This document shows positions 35,471 through 45,600 of a DNA stretch of 64,000 bases, in pieces. A program made the position numbers and the translations under genes. Position 1 is the stretch's first letter. Each line of letters opens with the position of its first letter. The notes beneath the pieces were generated by a model. It worked only from the letters and a program-made list of their open reading frames with translations, was not told the DNA's origin and made no database searches. This stretch comes from Hirundichthys speculiger (lineage: Eukaryota; Chordata; Actinopteri; Beloniformes; Exocoetidae): contig JAGFBZ010000912.1 of NCBI GenBank assembly GCA_018398805.1, positions 124,001 through 188,000 on the forward strand. Direction: 5' to 3'.

Positions 35471-36793
35471 GTTCCTGTAACAGAACAGATGTCATTCCTG
35501 CCAGTGGCCATCACACTATACAACCAATCACTTTAAATCTGTAAAATCTATAGTATCTCTATATGTCCGTTTAACCTAGGTTACTTTCTCTTTTTTCTTT
35601 TACTATTAGACAGGGTATTTTGATCATCTCTTATTTGTAATTTTTTGTACATTGGATTTGCACACGTGGGCCAGAGTTATTTAGTCTATTTTGTTATTCT
35701 TATATATTTAATTCTTGGTAAGGTGTAGTATTTAAAGTGTTAATTTACTTATTTTATATGTAGAGACTAATGTCTAATGTTTTTATATCCCTTTAACCGA
35801 TGCAACGGTCTTTTATAGGATGAACAATGGCGGCAGCAAAACATTTTCATTGCAGTTGCTTAGTTGTTGCTAAACAGTTGTATGGAGTTGCTGGACAATT
35901 TAATTGCAATACCAATTAAATAGCATAAATATGGATATGTATGTCATTACCGGCCTCCTCATTCTAATCAGCGCTATCTGAAACTAGCGCGCATGCCATG
36001 AAACAGATAAAAAAAAATCAATTTGAAGTTCGTTATTATAATTTTACCATATAGTCATGCCGCTTTTCACAGCAGTGAGAAACGTACATTAACAGCCTAG
36101 ACTACAAATCATTTAACAATAACCTGTTCATCACATTTTAACCAGTTAATATTCACATAAGTTCACATCAGTAGGATCTGGCAGACTTACGCTTCAACAG
36201 ATAGCCTCCATTTTGATGTCACTTTCCTAACTGCCCAGTTTTTTATTTCCCAAGCTGACTTCGCGTGACCCCTGCAGGCCAGCTCTCATCGTTTTTAATT
36301 GTCTTCCTTCTATTTTAATTTAGAGCAAAAACACATGAAATTAATTTTAAATTAAATTGTCACCATTTTTACTTTATTTAACACAATTAAGATTTTCATT
36401 TTTAAAAGTCTCCATTCTTGGGGTTGCTTTGAGGTTGCCAAGCCATATTTTGAGGTTGCTATAGCAACTGCAAGCTATTTTATTTATTTTATTTATTACA
36501 TTATTAAAGTTTTATTATTACAGTTTTATTACTACTTGTTTTGCACACTGTTTTTGTCTATTTTGCACACTGTTTTTGACTACTTACTTTTTATTTAGTG
36601 TCTTGTTTTGCACAGTGTTTTTAGTCTATTTATTGTTCTGTTTATTTATGTATATTTTTGTATCTGCTGCAACGAGCCAATTTCCCCTCGGGGATTGTTA
36701 AAGTATTTTCAATTCAATTCAATAATTTGCATTAAATTAAATTTATTAATCCGCAAGGGATCAATAAAGTATTTTCAATTTAATTCAATTCAA
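35471..36793 (+). mobile_element. LINE 3' end fragments, interrupted, inside the provirus
   Basis: Starts with CATTCCTGCCAGTGGCCATC (about 35489), the same 3'-untranslated lead as in LINE copies 1 and 2 (CATTCCTGCCAGCAGCCATC), and runs through T-rich sequence. It resumes after an inserted block near 36475 with repeated TTTTGCACACTGTTTTTG units and ends CCCTCGGGGATTGTTAAAG plus an ATTCA run (about 36735). A second tail with GGATCAATAAAGTATTTTCA and ATTCA units ends near 36793. No RT frame remains. Confidence 0.6.
35850..36473. mobile_element. Candidate small inverted-repeat element inside the LINE 3' region
   Basis: TTGCAGTTGCT at 35850-35860 is an exact inverted match to AGCAACTGCAA at 36463-36473, bounding 624 bp with no coding frame. 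The LINE-like sequence appears to continue on both sides. No convincing target duplication was found, so this could be chance. Low confidence. Confidence 0.35.
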
Positions 36794-39484
36794 ACACCTG
36801 ACAATAAGAACCCATCCCTACAAAGGACATCACCTGTTTCTGTTCACAGCAACCTTGACACAGACGGGTGAATGTCCAAGGTTCACCCAAATCAGTGTTT
36901 GGATTGGAGAATCAGGGCATGGACAATCACACCTGCAGCGCGCAGAGATTTAAAACAGGTGCAACTCCCATCACCGCCTCCTCTGTCAATATTGTTGAAA
37001 TACTGTTGGATATTATTGCTGACACAGTCTAACATCAGATTTTTTTGAGTGATCACAACCGGTTCGACATTCTTGATCAAACCTACATCGCATGGACCTT
37101 GTGCTCATAAAGTCGTCGTTGTAACGTTCTGGAATGTTGGTAATTGGCCCAATTCACGATCAGCAGGCAGAAACCCACATCGCCCTCCAGGTGAACACAG
37201 CGCGACATGTGATCACCTAGAATGAAACAACACACGATATGCATTTCTGTCTGCATGGTAAAAAAACAGTAGGGTCTCCACACAGTCAGTCAAAGGAGCC
37301 CACGTTGTCGTCAAAGCACTTCGAGAGTCGGAGTCGTCTGAAACATTCACACTCCTGCAGACAACACATAATACAACAATCACAAGCAGTTACCAATTTC
37401 CCTGACTCAGAGTCAGTGCCACTGGCACGCACTACAATGCGTAGACCAGTATAATATTGTGATTTCAGTTTCTTATTTTACCATGTTCCTTCTTATAAAC
37501 ATAAAATAGACAAAAACACACAAAAAAGAAAAAAAAATGGTTATTGTTGTTGGCAGAGGAATGGACAAACCAAGTGACCTTCATCTTCATCTTAATTACC
37601 TTGAGGCAGAATTTACAAATTAATTAACTTCGGTATGGATGCAGTCCATTAGCAAGGTGACTGAGGAATCAGAGACAGGTAAAATTATTTGAGGCAAATA
37701 TTATGACTGAAATGACTCGGATCATAAATTGAATTGGTGAAAAGGTGTAGTACCTTTTTCCAGACACGCAGTGTCGACAGAAAACTTTTAGCAAGCAGTT
37801 CTTCATTGCAAGGGCCAAGGACAGAGGGAAAAATGTGTTGCGATGTCTTATCAGTATTTGCATTCTTGTGTATCAGTACGTGTGGTAATGACGTGTCACC
37901 TGGCCCCACCCCCTCGTCCACGGCAGAGTCCAGATGGCGTCACTCTGTCAATCCGCTGCCGGCGCCACACACTTTTCCAGCACACTGCCGGACTGCTGAA
38001 CACTGCTGACCAATGTCCCATCACATTGAAGACGGATGTCAGAGCCCTCATCTCTGACCACATCCACCACGGCTGTGTCGGCTGTCCGCTGTGGGGCTGA
38101 GAGACATTGTTATTCACAGCAATCAGTTCAGTTCCTCCAAACGTGAGCGCGCACAGGCTCCAGCTGTCTGGAGCGCGCAGCAGGCGAGTCCCCCCCGCAC
38201 GTCTTCAGCACAGCGCCTCCGAAACAGTTAACTCCCGGAACTTTTCGGGGTGAAGCAGATGTGCAGTTGTCATGTTGTCTGCTATGTACACGCGAGTGAA
38301 GGGTTAAGATAGATTAGGGTAAGAAAGGGAGAAGAAAATGAAAGAAGAAGGCCAGTCAAGTTCCGCACGCGGAACTTACTGCGCCAGACAGTTTTCCCAA
38401 TCAGTCTGATAACACTGTTACATAGAAACTCCTAAAATGTCTAAATCTCTGAACGAACAAACTTGCCTCTTTCCCAAAAACTACAGTGCCTCTGGTTCCC
38501 CAGTGCATGCTCAGACTGCAGCGCTAATCTGTCCCTTTAACCGCCGCTTCTTCGCGTCGCGCACGCGCAAGGTCTCCCCAGATCATCGAGAACGCGCATC
38601 GTCAATGATCTTTAATTCATGTTTGTACACTCAACTGCCAAACTTCATAACATCAAACAGGTAATCATCTAAAGCCATAGCCTATTGCTTTAACCAGCAT
38701 CATACTTTAAATCAGGAATTATTCCACAAACAGCCCGCCCCCATGAGCCCAGCGCCTCCGTCCGGTCCAAACACAACTAAAACTTTTTTCTTTTTTTTTT
38801 TTTTTGTCTTCTTTAAGACTTAAGTCCGCAACTGCCTCATTACTACTTCTCAAATCACTTCTGGTTCCGAGATCTCGTTCTCTTGCCTTAGATCCAATCG
38901 TCATCGGATCGCAACTGCTTACGTCCCATCCACCTTGTCCAGCCAGTACAAAGTGATGGAATCAATATTTCCCACTTCTGTCGCGAGGCGCTCACAGCGC
39001 ACCTCGAGCAGCCTAGCTCACCGGCTAGTAACACCAGAAGACGGCAGTTTCGACAGGCTGTCCAACGACACCTGTACTAGGGGTTGGCACTCAATCAGCG
39101 ACAGAAAACTCCGGTGCACAGTCTCCCCACGGACTGAGACCCACAGACGAGGCAGTGTGGCTCACAGGGCACAGAACAGCTCAGAAACCACCATGCAGCC
39201 AAAAACAACACAAAACAAACACCCGGGGTTCCCCAAACAGACAAAACTCCTCACCGCTCCGTCGCAGCTCAGTGATCAGACGGACAAAATAATTTCCACT
39301 CACCAGAACAGTGGTCCGTTCGTCCGTCCGACCTTGTCCCCGTCCAGTCGCTGCAGTTGTCCATCACGAGACCGGATTCCTCAAAACCTACGGAATATTT
39401 CGGCCGAAAAGAGCTTTCTCTCACCGATCAGGACCGCAGCGAGTGGAACCAGCAGACAAAGCACAGAAAAACAAGTAAAAAAAT
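36794..39484 (-). other. Proviral 5' interior of unknown content
   Basis: Should hold leader, gag, protease and most of RT, but no gag zinc knuckle, protease or RT motif could be read in any - strand frame. The part from about 37900 to 39480 is CpG-rich compared with the rest of the window, as expected for a retroviral leader. The 225-codon frame on the + strand at 38935-39612 is antisense to the leader, runs on into the LTR and has no recognisable domain; it is best explained by chance lack of stops. Confidence 0.4.
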
Positions 39485-39496
39485 CCAGGGACGCCA
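39485..39496 (-). other. Proviral primer-binding site, probably tRNA-Asn
   Basis: On the - strand, two bases after the LTR, is TGGCGTCCCTGG. The + strand CCAGGGACGCCA matches the 3' end (with added CCA) of vertebrate tRNA-Asn as I remember it, for 12 bases; beyond that the match is lost. The position fixes the element's orientation. Confidence 0.6.
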
Positions 39497-39498
39497 AC

Positions 39499-39904
39499 TG
39501 TTATGTTGAAATTTGGGCATATCTCACTCAAAAGCATACACTCAAATTCAACCATAATTGTTTTCTGGTGATGCAGCCAATTCGGTTATTAAACAAAGCA
39601 CTGACAACCTGACAGAGGTGCAAAACGGAGTTTTATTCTCCAAGTCTGCATGCAAAATTCAGAGAGGTCATTACAGAATGCTGGATGGTTCAGAATGACA
39701 AAGTATCAGTAGGAAACAATTGCCTTTAAAGATCACATGAAAACATCAGGACCTTGGATAAGTTCTCTAGACGTCAAACTCGGCAGACTCGTTGGAGCCT
39801 GAACGATAACAAAACTGTGGCCTTCGAACACGCAGGAATCGAGACCAGAAGTCATGGACTCATGACACAGCACTTTAGCTCAAAATGCAATCTTTAACAT
39901 AACA
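39499..39904 (-). repeat. 5' LTR of the endogenous retrovirus
   Basis: Same length and order as 29387-29792, starting TGTTATGTTAAAG on the - strand and ending ACATAACA. It is next to the primer-binding site and flanked outside by CTCTG. It reads from high to low coordinates. I did not pick out a clear TATA box. Confidence 0.88.
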
Positions 39905-39909
39905 CTCTG

Positions 39910-40731
39910 TAATCTGGGATACAAAAAAATCTCCCATTAAAGCGTGTACACGCAGAAAGACACACACAGCTATCTTTATTGGGACATTTCTTTGACTCAG
40001 TACTTAGCTCTAACTCTAAAGGCTGATTCATACGTGGTGTCTGAACAACATGATCTTTTACATATATACTTATATAAGTTTTGACCATGTTCTTTAAAAG
40101 AAATTCACTGAGTTTAGGACATTCTGTAGAGTCAACGAGTTCATGTTGGTGTGTGAGATTACTCTGTCTGCAAGTTTGTCGGTTTACTGAGTCCACATCC
40201 TGCCTTTTCAGAAAAATAGAGTACAGTTCATGGCCAAGAAGAGACAAAATCGATCCCAACTGTAAAATTAAGATGGTACTATTTATGTTTGAATAAGATA
40301 AGCAAGTAAAGAGTGAATATGAAACTGTCTCATTAAATTTGACTGGTTACACCTGTGAAACTGAAGTTTAGCAAACTAGGCGTTGACCAGACTATATAAA
40401 GAGCCTGCGTCTTCTTTGTCTATGATTTTCTTTGATTTCCTCATTTTCTGATTTTCCGACTTTCCCTGATTTTGTCTTATTCGGCTCAAAGTAAATCCCA
40501 GACTCGCTGCAGAAGTCTGACATTGTGCCCTCTTTTTCTTGTAAATAAATATCTTTTATGCATTTAAAAGTCGGCCTGGAGCAGTTTTTTTCTGAACTCA
40601 TTAACACACTCAGAACGGCACAGCAAATCCAGAGGGGAAGAGATCGAGGGAAGAAAAGTCACATCATTGTCGCCAGGAGATCTCCAAACTTCTTCTGTCA
40701 ACAGAAAACCACACATACTTCTGCATCAAAG
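39910..40731. other. Non-coding sequence
   Basis: The opposite-strand open frames here (39894-40259 and 40081-40296) overlap and show no domain. No element ends were recognised. A TATATAAAGAG-like sequence at 40393-40404 is isolated. Confidence 0.3.
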
Positions 40732-40908
40732 CTAGATAGCTGGATAGCTCAGTGGCTAGAGCTGGTAGCTGGCAGCCCACATACAGAAGCACCAGTCCTT
40801 CTGCAGTGGTCACAGGTTCGACTCCTAGTCTGCAACCCTTCTTTCTCTGTCATGATTTCCAGTCTATCTATACTGTCAATAAAGGCCACTAGAGCCACAA
40901 AAAGAGTC
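40732..40908 (+). mobile_element. tRNA-derived SINE
   Basis: Has a tRNA-like head with a box A (TAGCTCAGTGGCTAGAG, 40745-40761) and a perfect-looking box B (GGTTCGACTCC, 40815-40825), the internal RNA polymerase III promoter. The 53 bases between the boxes exceed a normal tRNA and suggest a long variable region or an inserted segment. The body ends with CTGTCAATAAAGGCCACT and an A-rich tail (CCACAAAAAGAG), common in fish SINEs of this type. It cannot fold as a normal tRNA with paired acceptor ends, so it is not called a tRNA gene. Confidence 0.7.
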
Positions 40909-42395
40909 TCTTATTTGCAATTAGCTAGCTAGACGTAGCAGAGAACGAGTTAATAGAGACAAGGAACCATGACTCATATGTCAGGAAAATGACTCAAACG
41001 ATCTGAACCACTAGCACATCACCACATTAAATTTCCCACAACTACTTCTTCTTTGCAGTTTTTCAAGTCGGGTAGAACAATAGTTTGCTGCAGTGTCTGT
41101 AAAAACGACTGATGCTCAACATCCATCAGCCCCAACTCAAAAAAAAAAAACCCAAACATTATTTGCTCCATTGCTAATGGAGCAAATAATGGAGCTAATG
41201 GAGCATTATTCAGTCCATTGCAAATGATAAGTATAAGCACCACAGATGTAGGCTGTACGTAGGCTATGCGTACCTGCTACGCAGATGCATATGTTAATCT
41301 TAGCTTGAGCTCCAAAAAGGACATTAGGCAGCTTTCCATTAGCTGGGGACCGGGTTAGTTTTACTTAATGAAAGTCTTTTTTCTTTTATAGGACTGATGA
41401 CTGTAAGTGAGAAAGGTAGAGAAGAAAAATAGAAAAAGGAGATACATGGAGAAAGTGAAAGATGGAGAGGGAAATGGGAGGAAGTGTCCCATTGGGATCA
41501 CAGCACTATTAGATAGATGGACATCCTCAATGCATCCACTGCCTCATAAACTCAATTAAACTGCAGGACTCCTGGGGAGAAACACATCTTTACTCCATCT
41601 ATCCATCTAAATCTTGTTCTCCATCTCTTCCACTGTAATCTGGCAGCAGTTATGCCAGGTTCAGTTTCCTGTGAAAAACAGGCCGAGGCAATACACAAAA
41701 TTAAAATTAAAATCAAGCTACACTTTATTGATCTTCTGTTTAACATCTCATGTCAAAAAAGATTCAGGTTTTTCTGCACCTCATCTTTCTTTGACAGTTT
41801 TCCGTCTTACTTACAGGCATATTTTTTGGTTTATTTTTAAGAAATCTCTATATTTACCTTCAGTCTGAGTCAATTCAGCCAGCTTTCAGAACAACAGGAA
41901 CATACAAGACAGAAAATAGAAACAAGCATGTAGGGGTACTACATAAAACCTCATCAGAGTCCAATCAATACAAGGGGAGATCATAGGAGATAGAGATTGA
42001 GCTGCACATGGCACATAAACCTGATTGATCGATAGAGTCAGGACATACAGCACAAAATTAATTAAACTTAAGGAAATTCATGGAGATTGGAGTCATCCAT
42101 AATTGCTCTGTCTTGATCTGTGAGTGTGTGTGTGTGTGTGTGCAGATGGGACCTTTATCACAGATGCAAAATAAACGCTGATGTGTTTAGCTGGTGATTT
42201 AATGCAATGTGGGTTTGTCTGTATGCGTGTGTGTGTTTGACTTGTGCTTTTTTAAATGAACTCTTCTGATATCAAGTACTTCTTTCCTAATGAGTATCTC
42301 AAACAATAAACCAGCAACAGTGATCAGTCTCTCTGATCTGATGGAAATAAATCACAATCAGTCACTGAGAGTCTGCAGCAACATGCATTCGTGGG
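40909..42395. other. Non-coding sequence with TG microsatellite
   Basis: Contains the hairpin at 41158-41190, an A-run at 41139-41150, an AAATTAAAATTAAAATCAAG stretch near 41698 and a (TG)n run at 42122-42142. Nothing protein-like was found. The part next to 42396 may belong to the Tc1-like element. Confidence 0.35.
41158..41190. repeat. Perfect 15-bp-arm hairpin
   Basis: ATTATTTGCTCCATT and its exact reverse complement AATGGAGCAAATAAT separated by the 3-base loop GCT, followed by two more TAATGGAGC copies. It is not a standard transposon end. Its role is unknown. Confidence 0.9.
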
Positions 42396-42830
42396 ATGAG
42401 CAGCAGAGCTGAAGATGTGGGTTGTGCCCATTAAAGATTTGCGCCAAATCTTCTCTGCCAATGCCAAACAGCTTCTTTTTTTTTTTTTTTTGCCATTGCC
42501 AGAAGGCCTGCCATGACTTCACCTGTTTGCACCAGTGTCAGCAGCACATGCACTGGAACCTGAACATGTGCAGGAACGTTATGTTTAGCAATGACTCTAG
42601 ATTCTAACTACAGCACATGGAGTCATAGGGGCCGAGTATGGAGAAGACTCAAAGGGCCTGATTTACTAAGATCCTAAATAAAGAGTACTAAATTGCGTGT
42701 GCACTGAAAAAGTTTGCACGTGCTGTTGTTGTGTGTTTTGCGGGTGATCAACTAAGAACGCTCGCGCAAATGATAACAGGTGCAAACCGCAGTATTTAAA
42801 TGAGGTGTTGCGTGTCTTACGGTTTGCGCC

Positions 42831-43239
42831 ATGGAGAGTCTGGATGGAAAGCAGGATAGACGCAAGCGCAAAATGAAATTTGACGAGTTGGAGTTAGAGA
42901 TATTAGTGGAAGAGGCACATAAACACATTCATGAACTAAAGCAAAGAAATTTAAACATTACCAAAAGAAACGCAATATGGGAGAAAATCTGCGATAGAAT
43001 AAATGCAGTTGGTAAGACAAAAAGAACGGCAGATGAGGTTAAAAGAAGGTGGCAAGATATAAGGCGAAGAACTAAAGAAAAAGTGGCCTTTAATATAACT
43101 TCGGCAAACAAGACAGGTGGAGGGCCTGCGGAAGAGATGCCTCTAACCAGCATTGAGCAGCAGGTGCAGCTCACCTTCTGCGAGGAGCAGATAACTGGGA
43201 TACTGGGGTATGACACGCTAGAGCCAACTGCAGAACAAG
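42831..43239 (+). CDS. Harbinger Myb/SANT-like DNA-binding protein, first exon
   Basis: Opens with ATG at 42831 and encodes a lysine/arginine-rich start, then a Myb/SANT-like domain at about residues 15-90 (FDELELEILVEEAHKHI, then AIWEKICDRINAVG, then KRTADEVKRRWQDIRRRTK, which gives the conserved tryptophans), then GGGPAEEMPLTSIEQQV and GILGYDTLEPTAEQ. This order is usual for the accessory DNA-binding protein of PIF/Harbinger elements, which helps the nuclease reach the nucleus and the element ends. A good donor site, AAG|GTAGGC, lies at 43240, so the open frame running to 43400 is probably intron read-through. The domain shows no internal stop and could still be made. It is on the opposite strand from the nuclease gene. 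Confidence 0.7.
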
Positions 43240-43396
43240 GTAGGCGCACAATAAGAAACACTTTCTTCTCCATGAAAACACGTGATTTATTTATTATCAC
43301 AAATAAAAAAAATGAATGTGCCTCCTGTGGCAACCTTTTGCTGAATAATACTCGATTTAACATTCAAATAAAATATTTCTCCTTTTGCATGTGCTT

Positions 43397-43584
43397 GTGA
43401 CCGGCTCCAAATCAGCCCTTAACTCATTCAACAGCTCCAAGATGGAATCGCTAGATAGTCGATATGTTTCAACTATCTGGTTTTCATTCATTCCAAACAA
43501 ATTTACACGTCTCCGAAAGACTCTCTCTCTGCGTATTCTTTGATTTTGGCGATGTCGCCTCCTTGCCACAATAACAGCAGCCAT
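43397..43584 (-). pseudogene. N-terminal fragment of a HARBI1-like nuclease
   Basis: The - strand frame from ATG at 43584 encodes an arginine-rich start (ARRRHRQNQRIRRERVFRRR) and continues with RLSSDSILELLNELRADLEP, typical of the N-terminal helical region of Harbinger transposases (HARBI1 relatives). After about 62 residues the similarity stops at a junction near 43395 with the Myb gene's intron, and a few unrelated codons lead to a stop at 43357. The DDE catalytic core is wholly absent, so the copy cannot make active nuclease. Confidence 0.65.
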
Positions 43585-44639
43585 CGGTGCGTAATTCTGG
43601 GCAGATTAGCACCTTCCTTTCGAACGTATTAAATACAGACGCAATCACAATCCCCGCAATTACTTTCAGGGTTGGTAAATCTCATTGCGTGTGGTAAATG
43701 AACCTATTTGCATTTTCCCCTCCCAGTATTTAGCGCTTTCTGGTGGGTACGCCCCATATTGATTATTCATCAGGGCAAAAGTACTAAATGAACAGCGTGT
43801 GCTATTTTGCTCATTTGAGAGGCGCAGTCCTCTTTGCACGCTGTTAGTAGATCAGCTTGCACATTGGTTTGCGGGTGATGTCAAGTTTGCACACGTTTTT
43901 ACGCACGCAAACCTTTAGTAAATCAGGCCCAAAGAACGGTTTGGTGACTGCTGCACTGATTGAGTAACATCTGTTGGTGGAGGCAGTGTGATGGTGTCAG
44001 GCAGCATCTCCATCACAGGAAAAACGCAGCTTGTCATTATTGGAGGCAATCTCAGTGCAGAGAGATATTGAGATGAATTTCAGCAATCCCATATCTCCAC
44101 AGTCTAGGACCAAACTTTCCAGGACCTGGAAATGACATGGCTCCCCCGCACAGAATATCTGAGACCACCTCCAGAACTTGGGAGTGTAGAGGACAGACTG
44201 ACCTGCCAGCAGTCCTGAACCTCAACCCGATTGAATACTTGTAGGATCAGCTTGGGTGTGCTGTTCATGTCAGAGTGACCAACAAAACCACATTGGCTGG
44301 TTGAATGGAATACCATCACTCACAGCAGTGTGACCAGACTGGTGACCAGCATGAGGAGGAGGTTCCCGGCTGTGTTCTGGTTCTTCCACGTGTTATTGAG
44401 GCTCCTGTTTGTTAAATTGCCAATGTGCCTTTTTTTTCCTCATACCTCAATCATCTAATCCACCAAACAAGAGTCAACTGCAAAAAAAAACTGTTTAGCA
44501 TTAGGAGAGAAAATTTGGCAAATCTTTTATGAACTCAGCCCATAAACTCAGCTCTGCTGATCATCCCACAAATGTGGCACCATTTAAAAGGGAAATACAC
44601 AAGCTTTCCAACTTGATAAGATTTATTGCCAAGATGCAT

Positions 44640-45600
44640 TGTTACAACAAACAAATAATCTAGCAAACACAAATTTTCTTGCTTTTTGGGCTTCTTTACT
44701 CTTCCCTCATCCACCTTGGTGGTGTTGTCTCGGGTCCTCTACCAGATTCCTGGGAGCCTGGAGGTTCTGTGCAGGAACTTAGCTATTCCTAGAATTGAAT
44801 AGGGATCTCAGATGTTGTTCCCGGTATCTGTTGCAGCCCCCAGTTCTCTAATCCCTACTGGCACTGCTGTTGACGTCACATCCCACATCTTTTCTAGCTC
44901 TTCTCTCAACCCTTGGTATTTCACAAGTTTCTCATGTTCCTTCTTTCTGAAGTTGATATCACTTGGGATTGCTATGTCTGTCACCACTGCTGTCCTCTGA
45001 TGTTTATCAACCACCACTATGTCAGGCTGATTAGCCATCACCAGTTTGTCAATCTGGATCTGGAAGCCCCACACAGTTTGACCTTCTCCTTCTCAGCCTC
45101 CTTTAGAAGTGTCTTTCAATCTTGACCCTGGGACCTCCAGACCATATTCAGCACAGATGTTTCTGTGTACTCTGCCAGCTACCTGGTTATGGTGTTCCAT
45201 GTATGCTTTGCCTGCCAGCATCTTACACATAGCTGTAATTTGTGCTACACTGTTTCTGCCTGCATCCGGGGTCCTGTCTGGTGTGGTAAACCCCAGCCTC
45301 CATAGATCTTGTGTTTGGGGCCTGTTCTTGTGCAGCTATGATCAGTGGATCTGTGCTGTTTCCAGCCACTGGTATGTTTTTCCGATGTCAGCCACCTCTT
45401 GAATTTGTCGGTGGTACATGCAATGCAGGGGCTTGGCCTTCCATGATAACCCCCCTGGCTCCTCCTCCATGCTGGATTTCAGTTGCCTGAGGCTTTCAAC
45501 TATTCCTGAAGGCCTGCCGTTTCCTCCTGGATAGTGGCTCTGACGCTCACTAGTCCTCGGTCTCCCTTAGCTAGCATCGCTGCAACTGTCTTGATGAAAT
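44640..45600 (-). pseudogene. LINE fragment: C-terminal part with R2-like endonuclease-like region
   Basis: On the - strand, a frame at 45074-44808 contains the blocks QIQIDKLVMANQPDIVVVDK, VVTDIAIPSD and KEHEKLVKYQGLREELEKMW. This resembles the C-terminal, restriction-endonuclease-like region of a group of fish non-LTR retrotransposons often labelled type-2 (R2-like). Upstream, in a shifted frame near 45120-45240, is CKMLAGKAYMEHHNQVAGRV, which precedes that region in related proteins. Stops and shifts show a dead 5'-truncated copy. Whether the acidic residues form an active PD-(D/E)XK site is not claimed. Family placement is from memory. Confidence 0.5.

Larger units (their letters stand above)
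29387..39904 (-). mobile_element. Degraded endogenous retrovirus (provirus), - strand, with nested insertions
   Basis: Two direct repeats of 406 bp (29387-29792, 39499-39904) bound the unit, and CTCTG duplicates flank it (29382-29386, 39905-39909). A primer-binding site lies just inside the right LTR and a purine-rich tract (CAAAAACAAAAGTAGGGAT on the - strand) just inside the left, so transcription ran right to left. On the - strand, broken RNase H (about 35470-34690), integrase (34640-34200) and envelope pieces (34176-33895, 30546-30286) follow in retroviral order. Gag, protease and most of RT are not recognisable. A LINE (31443-33745) cuts the envelope region, and another repeat block begins at about 35471. 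The many stops and frame shifts show that it is defective. The genus is uncertain; it is gamma/epsilon-like in general character. Confidence 0.8.
42654..43930. mobile_element. Internally deleted PIF/Harbinger DNA transposon
   Basis: A 1277-bp element with perfect 16-bp inverted ends (GGGCCTGATTTACTAA) and a 3-bp AAA duplication at 42651-42653 and 43931-43933, the length Harbinger elements make. It carries a + strand Myb-like gene and a - strand start of a HARBI1-type nuclease, meeting near 43395 where the rest of the nuclease is missing. Subterminal copies of TTTGCACACGT/TTTGCACGTG motifs near both ends are candidate protein-binding sites. Without the full nuclease the copy is non-autonomous. 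Confidence 0.88.
42396..44480 (+). pseudogene. Tc1-like transposase remnant, split by a Harbinger element
   Basis: The left part (42396-42653) encodes CQQHMHWNLNMCRNVMFSND followed by SRF, matching the Tc1 block around the first catalytic aspartate (usual form FSDESRF), with the D-E pair seen as ND. The right part (from 43931) continues with ERFGDCC, GGGSVMVSGSIS and GKTQLVIIGGNLSAERYIDE-like sequence, then LNPIEYL, where the last catalytic acid is expected, and RLVTSMRRR near 44340. Stops and shifts occur throughout the right part. The two parts join cleanly in frame once the Harbinger element and one copy of its AAA duplication are taken out. A poly(T) run interrupts the left part. The ends of the Tc1 element were not found. 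Confidence 0.65.

Noticed and set aside
38935..39612. 225-codon + strand open frame starting MSSQYKVMES
   Set aside because: It is antisense to the proviral leader and runs into the LTR. Composition is serine/threonine-rich with no domain, and chance lack of stops in GC-richer DNA explains it.
40732..40830. Functional tRNA gene
   Set aside because: The boxes are too far apart and the acceptor ends do not pair; the SINE-type body and tail follow directly.
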